Assembly (NCBI GenBank): GCA_000437255.1
Contig: FR899092.1
Span: forward strand, 26,521-41,071
DNA: 14,551 nt
Direction: 5' to 3'
DNA from: Ruminococcus sp. CAG:403
Lineage (GTDB): Bacteria > Bacillota > Clostridia > Oscillospirales > Ruminococcaceae
Shown here: positions 1 through 6,513 of the stretch, piece after piece
Layout: every line of letters begins with the position of its first letter
Numbering within the stretch: position 1 is the stretch's first letter
Position numbers and translations under genes: made by a program
Notes under the pieces: generated by a model
The model's database searches: none
Seen by the model: only the letters and a program-made list of their open reading frames with translations
What the model was told of the DNA's origin: nothing

Positions 1-197
1 AGGGTTCCGCCTTTTTTGCCTGCACTTTTTGGGTATTGCCCCACGGGTGTGCGCTTAATAACTTTGGAAAGTAGGCGGGCAGCAAGCTCTTTTGCACAGG
101 CATCTATGAATGCGGAAACGTGCTCCTGTTGCAGTTGGTTTAACTGCTTTTGCAATTTTTTCCATTCATTCACCTGAAAGCTGCCCATTTTCCCCAT
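1..197 (-). CDS. HK97 gp10-like head-tail/neck protein, 3' end cut by window edge
   Basis: I translated about 65 N-terminal residues; the gene runs off the left edge. It begins MGKMGSFQVNEWKKL, followed by a Q/K-rich helix and then the segment KVIKRTPVGQYPKSAGKKGG. The RTPV-G signature followed by a basic, glycine-rich stretch is typical of HK97 gp10-family proteins, which complete the neck or tail interface. The ATG at 197 is chosen because GGAAGGA lies about 9 bases upstream. An in-frame ATG at 206 sits almost on top of that ribosome site, and one at 188 is too far away. The start overlaps the stop of the upstream gene as TAATG, so the two are translationally coupled. Its place after a head-closure gene fits. 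The family call rests on a partial protein. Confidence 0.72.
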   Translation of the reverse strand, partial: MGKMGSFQVNEWKKLQKQLNQLQQEHVSAFIDACAKELAARLLSKVIKRTPVGQYPKSAGKKGGT

Positions 198-580
198 TAT
201 GCCCATTCCTTCCATAGTTCCAGCATCACTTCTTGGTGGGTTGCATAAACAGCAGGCACACCGCTTGCAGTATATTCGGATTTTCTGCCATCCTGTTCCA
301 CAATGATTTTAGACCCCTCCTTGATCACAATTTCCGGCGATACGAATAATTTCGTGCTTTGCAAAATTGCCGATGCTGCATCTGTTTGAACAACGGTGTT
401 CAGCCTTTCGAAAGATAGCTTACAAGGCTGATGCTCCGTTACGATTACTTCTGATTTTTTTGTGATTTTGGTTCTTTCATCTCGTATATCCTGACGCTCT
501 ATAACGGTACAAATGCCTTCATAGGTGCTTTCAATCGCTTCCCGTGCGGCTTTTTGTGCAATCTTCATTGATTTTACCAT
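197..580 (-). CDS. Putative head-closure / minor capsid protein
   Basis: This is a 127-aa protein of the length and style of small siphovirus head-closure (stopper) proteins. It has an N-terminal helix and then a beta-rich body with stretches such as QPCKLSFERL, TDAASAILQSTKLFVSP and EIVIKEGSKIIVEQDG, ending with a typical TASGVPAVYATHQEVMLEL tail. Proteins of this kind are common in Firmicute phages just after the head-tail connector and before a gp10-like gene, which is the order seen here. They seal the portal channel after packaging. AGGAG lies 6 bases before the ATG at 580. The start overlaps the previous gene by 7 bases. The exact family name is not certain. Confidence 0.7.
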   Translation of the reverse strand: MVKSMKIAQKAAREAIESTYEGICTVIERQDIRDERTKITKKSEVIVTEHQPCKLSFERLNTVVQTDAASAILQSTKLFVSPEIVIKEGSKIIVEQDGRKSEYTASGVPAVYATHQEVMLELWKEWA

Positions 581-963
581 CGAATTCTCCTATAGCAAGA
601 AAGTTGATCTCTACCATAAGTCAGAAGATCGTTCAAGAAATTGTTCAATCGCTGTTCAGCGGTCAAACTTCCTTCTCCAATTGCAAATACGGTATTGGTA
701 TCCCCTGTCTGTATCTGCTTTACCGCAAAATCCAAATCAAGCCCTGCAATGCTATCCGGCGAAAAGGTTTTCTTTGCCGTCAAGAATTCGCCTACTGCCA
801 TATCAACAGCGATATTCATCAATCCGTCAGGTACAGAAAATACATTGCAATCATTCTTGATAGTGTTTTCTACCTTCTGAATAGAAAAATTCAGAAGGAT
901 TTCATCCCCGTCCTGCATTGCATATCCGAAAGCTTGCAAACGCTCTTTTACTAGATCCAGCAT
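574..963 (-). CDS. Head-tail connector protein (gp6-like / DNA packaging adaptor)
   Basis: This 129-aa, mostly helical protein shows the features of connector (adaptor) proteins that bind under the portal. The N-terminal helix MLDLVKERLQAFG is followed by a segment with VENTIKNDCN and then VPDGLMNIAVDMAVGEFL, which matches the helical core seen in gp6-like connectors of Firmicute phages. A GDTNTVFAIGEG loop and a C-terminal helix ending in YRRIRW follow. It sits directly after the major capsid gene with an 18-base gap, and its stop overlaps the next start by 7 bases. The ATG at 963 is preceded by a modest GGTGA site. Function is by family and position. Confidence 0.78.
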   Translation of the reverse strand: MLDLVKERLQAFGYAMQDGDEILLNFSIQKVENTIKNDCNVFSVPDGLMNIAVDMAVGEFLTAKKTFSPDSIAGLDLDFAVKQIQTGDTNTVFAIGEGSLTAEQRLNNFLNDLLTYGRDQLSCYRRIRW

Positions 964-981
964 TGGAAATCACCGCTCTTC

Positions 982-2064
982 TTAGCCTCTGGAGACAATC
1001 TTACAAAGTGCAATGGACTTGTGCGGGATTGCCTTGCTTTCATCGTTGATGATATTCCAGTTTGCACCTGTTTTCAGGTCAGCATTGGAAGCGGAAGCCG
1101 TGCAGCTCGCAGGCTTCTCAAAGGAAATACCCTCCACACCGCAAATATAACGGTCACGAACATAAAGCGTATCCTGACCGCCGTTCTTCTCTGGATTGCG
1201 GTTCATTTCATAGGGAACAGCATCGCCGATGTCATCCAGGATAATGGATCCTTCCCCAAGAATGTAAGTTGTATAGGCTGTATAGCCATCACCTGCATCC
1301 TTAGAAGATTCTGCTACTTCTGATGTCGGCATACCATCATCAATCAGGACTGCACGACCATTCCATGTTGCAAGAGTAAGATCACGCTGCACACCGTCCG
1401 CATCGGTATAGGTCAGATACTTCAACAGACGGAGGTTTTCAAGGTTGGTTGCAACCTCACTATGCATGATAACCAGTTTGAAGATATTCTTGTTATCGCC
1501 GCAAGCCCTCTGAATGGCTCTGTTCAGGGTAGAAGCACCAACAAAAGCGTTATCACCAGTGTTCCCGGTAATATCGTAAACATGAGCTGCAAGGAATTCC
1601 TTTGCCGCCTTTGCTGCTGCGGTGCTACCAGTAGTGGACATACTGAACACACCCTCTAAAATCGCAAGCAGCATATCTTGCTTGACTTCCAGCTTGTAAT
1701 CTGCAATCTGTGCTGCCACATTGTCCATAAAATCAACGCTAGCGGTAATGTTCTTGCTGAAACTTTTTTCTGTCCAGGAGTCCATTCTGGATGCGACAAC
1801 AAACCCCTGTTCATAAGTTGTTGTGCTGGTGCTTGCAATATCGGTTGCACCATCGTTGTTCTGCGACGTGCCGCCGCTAATTCTGCCAAAATAAGGAATA
1901 CGGGCATAAAGGGAACCCGTCTGTGTAGCAAGGGCGTTGCGGGCGTTCTCATTGCTGCCAACAGCACCGCATCTTGCAAGTTCGGTCTTTTTCGTGTTCG
2001 GAATTCGGTTCACATAATGACCAAATGCCTGTGGGTTAAATGTTTTGGAATCAAACTTTGCCAT
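982..2064 (-). CDS. Major capsid protein
   Basis: A 360-aa protein following a GP20 scaffold gene, which is the canonical scaffold-capsid order. It begins MAKFDSKTFNPQAFGHYVNRIP. The body includes TGSLYARIPYFGRISG (near residues 48-63), a long helix with DNVAAQIADYKLEVKQDMLLAILEGVF and a late beta-rich part with ILGEGSIILDDIG and LYVRDRYICGVEGISF. The length, order of elements and alanine-rich middle fit an HK97-fold shell protein, probably of the group paired with GP20 scaffolds. No N-terminal delta-domain of HK97 type is apparent, as expected when scaffold is separate. AAAGGTGA lies about 6 bases before the ATG. GC content is high here (34 of 60 bases at 1081-1140) compared with the nearby cassette. 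Confidence 0.85.
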   Translation of the reverse strand: MAKFDSKTFNPQAFGHYVNRIPNTKKTELARCGAVGSNENARNALATQTGSLYARIPYFGRISGGTSQNNDGATDIASTSTTTYEQGFVVASRMDSWTEKSFSKNITASVDFMDNVAAQIADYKLEVKQDMLLAILEGVFSMSTTGSTAAAKAAKEFLAAHVYDITGNTGDNAFVGASTLNRAIQRACGDNKNIFKLVIMHSEVATNLENLRLLKYLTYTDADGVQRDLTLATWNGRAVLIDDGMPTSEVAESSKDAGDGYTAYTTYILGEGSIILDDIGDAVPYEMNRNPEKNGGQDTLYVRDRYICGVEGISFEKPASCTASASNADLKTGANWNIINDESKAIPHKSIALCKIVSRG

Positions 2065-2082
2065 TTAGCTTCACCTTTCTTT

Positions 2083-2676
2083 TTATTCAATTTTTGCATC
2101 CGGATTGGCCGCCATATATGCCACCATTTCCGAATAGGTCATCTTTGAGGGATCCATTCCAGCATTTGGTTTTGTATCACCAGACTGCCCCGGTTGATAC
2201 CCTCGAAAAACCGGTTGGTTCTGTTTGGCTTCAAACAGATAGGAATCCGATTTTTGCACCGAGCTAAGCTGCTCCTCCCAGCCAGACAGTTTTCCGTCTT
2301 CCCCAAGCTTGACTTTAGAAATGTCAAGCAGCGCCTTAACTGCCTTTGCATTTTTTGCACCAGCTGCTGTAAGGGCCGCATCAACTGCATTATCCAACTT
2401 CAGTAGTGCCATTTCCGCATCATGGGTTTTCTTTTGATCGGCATTCTGCTGCTGCAAGGTTTCAATCTGTTTTTTCAATTCAGCATTATCACCGCTGGAT
2501 TTTTTCAGATCGTCAAGCTGCTTATCTCGGTCTGCAACAGACTGCTTTAAGGTCTTATTTTCCTCATTGACCTCATTGAAGCGTGTTTTGGTAACGAAAT
2601 TTCCATCAAGAGAATCCATTACCTTTTTTGCCTGTTCCTCTGTCAAGCCCATTGCAATCAAATCTTCCTTTGTCAT
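2083..2676 (-). CDS. Scaffold protein, phage GP20 family
   Basis: This 197-aa protein is a likely capsid assembly scaffold. It begins MTKEDLIAMGLTEEQAKKV, a form very common in GP20-type scaffolds. A long charged coiled coil follows at about residues 30-105 (NEENKTLKQSVADRDKQLDDL and onward), then an alanine/lysine helix (LDNAVDAALTAAGAKNAKAV), the motif ALLDISKVKLGEDGKLSGWEEQ cut here into pieces, and a flexible C-terminal tail rich in P, G and Q that usually contacts the capsid. It lies 18 bases before the major capsid gene. It is the first gene after the inserted cassette, so its transcription must pass or start after the terminator at 2801-2829. A GGTAGGG ribosome site precedes the ATG. 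Confidence 0.87.
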   Translation of the reverse strand: MTKEDLIAMGLTEEQAKKVMDSLDGNFVTKTRFNEVNEENKTLKQSVADRDKQLDDLKKSSGDNAELKKQIETLQQQNADQKKTHDAEMALLKLDNAVDAALTAAGAKNAKAVKALLDISKVKLGEDGKLSGWEEQLSSVQKSDSYLFEAKQNQPVFRGYQPGQSGDTKPNAGMDPSKMTYSEMVAYMAANPDAKIE

Positions 2677-2800
2677 TATGTTTCCCTACCTTTCAAAATT
2701 CCACTTTTTTCCGTGGGTGTGAACCACGCATTTTGATTTTGCATTTTACCGTCTGCAAAAGACGAGGTGCGAGTAGTTTAAACGCCGTGCTCAGGGCATG

Positions 2801-2829
2801 AAAAAAGCACCTGATTACTCAGATGCTTT
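2801..2829 (-). terminator. Rho-independent terminator ending the two-gene cassette
   Basis: Read on the minus strand, an 11-bp stem (AAAGCATCTGA / TCAGGTGCTTT, one G-T wobble) with a GTAA loop is followed by six T. It lies 14 bases after the stop of the membrane protein gene and about 125 bases before the scaffold gene. It closes the cassette. On the plus strand only three T follow the stem, so it is directional. Confidence 0.85.
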
Positions 2830-2842
2830 AGGATTTGAGTTT

Positions 2843-3466
2843 CTATAAATCATTTTGATTTATAGCCGTACGTCTCTTTATTAGAACAAAAAAATTAAAA
2901 ATAATTCTTATAAAAAAATAATACATAAAAAAGCTGATGATAGTTTTAGTACTAATTACCACTCCATTTTTAAAATCGTGAAAAACTATATTCTTCTCAC
3001 TAAAAGTTGGATAAACAAAGCATAAAATCAAAAGGAACACACACAGTAGCATTTGATACAGTGAAATGTTTCTAGATTCTTCTTTAAGAGTTTTTAGTAT
3101 TATTTTTTGCTTTATAGAGTGCTCGCTTTCTATTTTTATAGCCGAGAAAAATTCGAAATAGCTAAAAAAGAATGTGATTAAAATTGATACACTTAGCGTC
3201 AATATCTCTTGAGAACCGTCTCCGATTACAGTTACTAGATTTACTCCTTGTGCGATAAAAAATGGGACAATAATTAGAAATGAAACAGCTCTTGGATTTT
3301 TATTTATAAATTTAATATAATTGGAGAATATTTCTGGTATATTAACGTATGAATTGGACTTTGATTGTGAAAATAGGAATACAGTTGAACCAATAACAAA
3401 GAAAAATCCAGGAGATGTTAATATATTAATTATTATCCTCACTTTCCTGTACGCTCCTATCTTCAT
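2843..3466 (-). CDS. Polytopic membrane protein of the inserted two-gene cassette (candidate exclusion effector/partner)
   Basis: I do not recognise this 207-aa protein. It has about five hydrophobic segments, at residues 11-33, 60-82, 88-110, 134-153 and 171-196, and a charged loop (about 111-133, rich in K and E) between the third and fourth. It lacks a signal peptidase site and ends in a short basic tail (IKRRTAINQNDL). The gene overlaps the upstream sensor-like gene by 41 bases. The ATG at 3466 has no clear ribosome site. An in-frame GTG at 3442-3440 has AGGAG 11 bases upstream and would remove 8 residues. Base composition is very AT-rich (8 G+C in the 60 bases at 2881-2940), unlike the head genes. 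By context it is the membrane partner of a phage-exclusion or lysogenic-conversion pair, comparable in layout to RexB or KwaA. Homology to either is not shown. Confidence 0.75.
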   Translation of the reverse strand: MKIGAYRKVRIIINILTSPGFFFVIGSTVFLFSQSKSNSYVNIPEIFSNYIKFINKNPRAVSFLIIVPFFIAQGVNLVTVIGDGSQEILTLSVSILITFFFSYFEFFSAIKIESEHSIKQKIILKTLKEESRNISLYQMLLCVFLLILCFVYPTFSEKNIVFHDFKNGVVISTKTIISFFMYYFFIRIIFNFFVLIKRRTAINQNDL

Positions 3467-4436
3467 AAATACAGTTGAATCTTAATATATCTTTTGTGAT
3501 TTCATCAGGTATTAATTTGAGTTGACTTAAATAAAAAATGGCGGATTCATCCATTTTTAAAAATACCGAAGCTACCGAAGGGTATCCATTATCTGCAAAT
3601 TCAATACTTTTTGTAATGTCTTCAAAAGAATCAACGTTACAAAAAGAATTATATTTTACAGTTCTTTCTGCGTTCCCGCTTTTAACGGTAAATTCAATGT
3701 CTTCTACATCTTCACTTTGATCTATGCCAACTATCTTACTAATAGATGTGTCTTTTGAAAACAAGGATTTTATAAAATTAGAACGATTTTGAAATATGGG
3801 CTTCTGATATCTTACAACGACATTCTCAGAGTAAAATGGCATTCCATCTACGGAATTCGCGACATCTTTATTGGAGTGAAACTTTTTAAGTCGTATTTCT
3901 GTTATCGTTCCTTCACCAAATAATTTTTTTACAACCTGCACAGGATGTATCGGCAACAGCCTCATTTCAATGGAAGGATCTGAAATCACATTTTTCAATA
4001 TCTCTACGACAATATCTTTATTTTTCGAATGCCCTATAGCTTCAATTGCCAATACTCCGACCTTTTGATCTTCATTATAAAATAAAGAAAAACAAAATGG
4101 GTGCATCTGAGCTTCGATTTTTTTCTGATAGTGTGATACACTAAATGTGTTTTTGTCTACTAATTTGGATTCAAGTCCATATTTCCCAATTTCGACGCTT
4201 ATTTGATCGGATTGAAAAACAATGTCCTCATTTTTCATGTGCTCATAAGAAGAAAGGCTCGTCATCTTTGTCAAACGTCCTTTTGACAAATTGTCCTCAA
4301 AACCATTTTTATTATTAGTTTTAAGTTTGCAAAAATACTCGCGCAGTTTTTTATGCAAATCAATTTCTTTAAATTGATACACGCTTTCCTTCGTAGTAAA
4401 TGTAATACTATAATAATAAATTTTCACTTTTGTCAC
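3426..4436 (-). CDS. Soluble protein of the inserted cassette, RexA-like by architecture (function unproven)
   Basis: The protein is about 336 aa, soluble, with no membrane segment, and I cannot assign it firmly to a family. The N-terminus (VTKVKIYYYSITFTT) is a beta strand pattern. After a basic variable part comes an alpha/beta core: HPFCFSLFY (113-120), KVGVLAIEAIGHS (125-137), a helix, then IEMRLLPIHPV (156-166), and EGTITEIRLKKF (175-186). A glycine after a strand, a helix, a 'methionine-x-x-x-P' strand and a 'G-x-T' strand occur in this order in what I remember of lambda RexA. That comparison is from memory and weak. Start: GTG at 4436 has AGAGG 8 bases upstream. A GTG at 4445 overlaps that same site and is rejected. 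The gene is AT-rich and followed by an overlapping membrane protein gene. A sensor or effector role in phage exclusion is inference. Confidence 0.72.
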   Translation of the reverse strand: MTKVKIYYYSITFTTKESVYQFKEIDLHKKLREYFCKLKTNNKNGFEDNLSKGRLTKMTSLSSYEHMKNEDIVFQSDQISVEIGKYGLESKLVDKNTFSVSHYQKKIEAQMHPFCFSLFYNEDQKVGVLAIEAIGHSKNKDIVVEILKNVISDPSIEMRLLPIHPVQVVKKLFGEGTITEIRLKKFHSNKDVANSVDGMPFYSENVVVRYQKPIFQNRSNFIKSLFSKDTSISKIVGIDQSEDVEDIEFTVKSGNAERTVKYNSFCNVDSFEDITKSIEFADNGYPSVASVFLKMDESAIFYLSQLKLIPDEITKDILRFNCIYEDRSVQESEDNN

Positions 4437-4468
4437 TTGATACACCTCTTATTGTAATGTTTTTCTTT

Positions 4469-4497
4469 ATAGTATCACAATAAGACATAATTTGCAA
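4469..4497 (-). promoter_or_regulatory. Sigma-A-like promoter of the two-gene cassette
   Basis: On the minus strand, TTGCAA (4497-4492) and TACTAT (4474-4469) are separated by 17 bases and lie about 33 bases before the start codon at 4436. Spacing is ideal and each box has four or more consensus matches. Just upstream are two similar stretches, TTTGTGTCGCA and TTTTGTCGAAC, which could be an operator half-site pair or chance. A private promoter would let the cassette be expressed while the late head genes are silent. Confidence 0.65.
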
Positions 4498-4575
4498 TAA
4501 GTTCGACAAAATGCGACACAAAGATTGGCATGCTGCACAAATCGGTTGCAAGTATTTTATGCGCCTTTATTATTC

Positions 4576-4603
4576 ATTATACTAACCATATTAAATTATA
4601 CAA
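4576..4603 (-). promoter_or_regulatory. Second promoter candidate upstream of the cassette
   Basis: On the minus strand, TTGTAT (4603-4598) and a perfect TATAAT (4581-4576) are spaced 16 bases apart. The site lies about 105 bases upstream of the proximal promoter. The surrounding 100 bases are very AT-rich, so a chance match is possible. If active, it would give a leader of about 130 bases with no ORF of note. Confidence 0.4.
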
Positions 4604-4671
4604 GTATGATTAACTATTTATTCCATTCTATCACTACAATATTCTTATTCCCTTATTCAGCGCTTCTTCTT

Positions 4672-4701
4672 AAAACAAAAACCGCCGTTTCATGGGCGGT
4701 T
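4672..4701 (-). terminator. Rho-independent terminator after the 49-aa gene
   Basis: The 7-bp GC-rich stem AACCGCC / GGCGGTT has an 8-base loop and is followed on the minus strand by TTTTGTTTT. It starts four bases after the stop of the 49-aa gene. On the plus strand the same stem is followed by CTTTT, so it could work weakly both ways. It would cut off late transcription before the scaffold and capsid genes unless it is read through, and it insulates the cassette on its upstream side. Confidence 0.8.
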
Positions 4702-4704
4702 CTT

Positions 4705-4854
4705 TTAAATGCTTTGGTGCTTCAATTGCTTGCGTTTATCAGCAGCTTCCTTTTCAAGTCTTTCGATTTCAGCTTTCAGCTGTTCCCTGGTCATTTTCTT
4801 TATATCTTCCGGAATATCCACAATTTCATCAATATAAGACTCAATTACAGCCAT
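4705..4854 (-). CDS. Small 49-aa charged helical protein
   Basis: This gene is short but well supported. GGAGG lies 8 bases before the ATG, and the ATG directly abuts the TAA of the minor head gene. The protein starts MAVIESYIDEIVDIPEDI and continues with a charged helix (MTREQLKAEIERLEKEAADK) that looks like a short coiled coil, ending KQLKHQSI. It ends right before a terminator. I do not recognise the family. Small coiled-coil proteins after MuF genes are known in Firmicute phages and may be structural. Since the MuF protein carries an extra C-terminal domain of a type seen in MuF toxins, an immunity or chaperone role is a possible alternative, but nothing in this sequence proves it. Confidence 0.75.
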   Translation of the reverse strand: MAVIESYIDEIVDIPEDIKKMTREQLKAEIERLEKEAADKRKQLKHQSI

Positions 4855-6513
4855 TTAATGTACCTCCCTAAAATCGATATCATAATTTGATTTAAGTTTT
4901 TCAAGCGCTTGAATTTGTGCTTCATACTCGCTCAATCCATCAGAAACATACCCTTGAATATACATATCGTACAGCCTATTCTCAACTTTTTGTTTGGATG
5001 AGTATGTAAATACTTTACCATCGTGGCATACAACCACGCCTTTATTATACCCATTTCTGAACGCAGAATTAAAATCACCAATACTTGGTGGCATACTGCT
5101 TGGATGTGTGTGAACCGTAATAATGTTATCGTTTTTTTCGATAGCATTCTTTATATCATCGGTGTAAATAATAGCTCTTTCTTGAGTGCTGTCCGTTTTA
5201 CTTGCAAGAATCTTACCTGTATTTCCATCAATCCAGTACATATCCTCATAGATAGTTCCGCTTCGATGCTTCAAAGCTTTCTTTGCACAATTATAAAGAG
5301 TTTTATTTACTTTTTTATTATCAGTAACATTATCAAATTTTCTTCGGTATTCTCCACTTTCAATATAAGTTTTATTTACAACAGTATTTTTGTTACGGCC
5401 ATATCTCTGTTGTTCAAGAGCAGCGTTTCTCTTTTCTTCTATTATACCATTTTCGTCTAATTTGTCAACACTTCCGGAGCTGTCTTTCACAAATGTTTTT
5501 TCCCATTCCCGGTAATTTATATCAGCTGGAATGTAGTATGTATTTCCATCCCGATCTCTCGCTGCTCGTTCTCCAATGTCAAACTGTTCATCAAAATATG
5601 GAACCGTCGTTGAACGGCAATAAACATGGAACGGGGGAGCAGTAACTCCTGCCTGATAATCTTTCATGGGGAAATGCTTCCCGTCAAGATTTCTGCAAAT
5701 ATCGGAGGTGTGGGAATCCAGCGTTGCAACAATTTCATACTGTTCAACGCCTAACTCTTCAAAACAATCTTTCTGCGCCGCTGAACTGAAATAGGCTTCT
5801 TCTGTCATGACGAGTCTTCCAGCATTGTTTTTAGAAGTGTTCATCTTCTTTGCAAGAGAATCAATCGCCTTTTGCGGATCTGCCCCAATCAGAATGTTTT
5901 GTGACAGTTCATTATGAATTTCTGAAATCAACCTTTGCTTGTTGTTCCAGATCCGCTCTGAGAAATTATATCCATCAGCTGCCCAGGGCTTCGATAATAC
6001 TTTTTCGATTTTCGATTGGTTCACTCTAGCAATATCCCAGCCAATATGAAAACCATTTTGTATTTCGTATGCGGTATGATAATATCCGCTCCTGTAAATG
6101 TCTGAAAATGCTTTTCGCATCGCTTCTTGCTGCTTAGCATACAGCGCTTCAAAAACTTGCCTCGTCTGTATTTTGATTGCCTCAAGCTTTGATATATGAT
6201 ATTTAGCGGAAGAATTTTCAAGTTCTTTTAGCCATTTCTGGTTGAGTGCATTTTCTTTTCCGTATTTTATGTATTTCTGCACGGTCCACTTGAATTCCCT
6301 GCGTTCATTGCTTTCCAGCCATCCCCTGGCTTCTGCCATGGATATCTCATTGTTGGCCGCTAAGCGTTGATACCACACAATAATCTTTGCTTCAAGCTGT
6401 TCCCGCGCATCATTATACTGCTTTTCGATTTCAAGAAGTAATTTCCGTCCAATCGTGTTTTGTGCGTGTTCAAGTTGCTCAAATCGCTGCTTCCAATAAT
6501 CCGCATTATTCAC
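4855..6513 (-). CDS. MuF / SPP1 gp7-like minor head protein with C-terminal JAB/MPN-like domain
   Basis: The protein is 552 aa from the chosen start. Residues 1-240 are mainly helical (begins VNNADYWKQRFEQLEHAQ). The MuF core is seen at about 266-306, with SHTSDICRNLDGKHF followed by PPFHVYCRSTTVPYF, the family's Cys-rich signature. Beyond about 345 it has an extra region not needed for a minor head protein. Here HTHPSSMPPSIGD (468-480) resembles the JAMM metal site HxHx(6-7)SxxD, with E423 (IYEDMYWID) as the likely catalytic glutamate. Only six residues lie between the second His and Ser, where seven are usual. The domain could be a metallopeptidase or a MuF-toxin-type warhead delivered with the head. 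Start: GTG at 6513 with GGTGAG about 7 bases upstream and an 8-base overlap with portal. ATGs at 6534 and 6582 lie deeper in portal. Confidence 0.83.
   Translation of the reverse strand: MNNADYWKQRFEQLEHAQNTIGRKLLLEIEKQYNDAREQLEAKIIVWYQRLAANNEISMAEARGWLESNERREFKWTVQKYIKYGKENALNQKWLKELENSSAKYHISKLEAIKIQTRQVFEALYAKQQEAMRKAFSDIYRSGYYHTAYEIQNGFHIGWDIARVNQSKIEKVLSKPWAADGYNFSERIWNNKQRLISEIHNELSQNILIGADPQKAIDSLAKKMNTSKNNAGRLVMTEEAYFSSAAQKDCFEELGVEQYEIVATLDSHTSDICRNLDGKHFPMKDYQAGVTAPPFHVYCRSTTVPYFDEQFDIGERAARDRDGNTYYIPADINYREWEKTFVKDSSGSVDKLDENGIIEEKRNAALEQQRYGRNKNTVVNKTYIESGEYRRKFDNVTDNKKVNKTLYNCAKKALKHRSGTIYEDMYWIDGNTGKILASKTDSTQERAIIYTDDIKNAIEKNDNIITVHTHPSSMPPSIGDFNSAFRNGYNKGVVVCHDGKVFTYSSKQKVENRLYDMYIQGYVSDGLSEYEAQIQALEKLKSNYDIDFREVH

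Noticed and set aside
544..954. Long plus-strand ORF opposite the connector gene
   Set aside because: Shadow of a well-supported minus-strand gene, with no ribosome site or recognisable protein.
2712..2728. Small hairpin CGTGG / CCACG before the scaffold gene
   Set aside because: Five base pairs only, no T tract on the minus strand, no matching regulatory family known to me.
2843..4436. Reading the cassette as a toxin-antitoxin pair
   Set aside because: Both proteins are far larger than typical toxin-antitoxin partners, the second has multiple membrane segments, and no toxin fold motif is visible.
4437..4671. Possible hidden small gene upstream of the cassette
   Set aside because: Both strands checked by eye: only very short frames without ribosome sites, and promoter-like sequence explains the region better.
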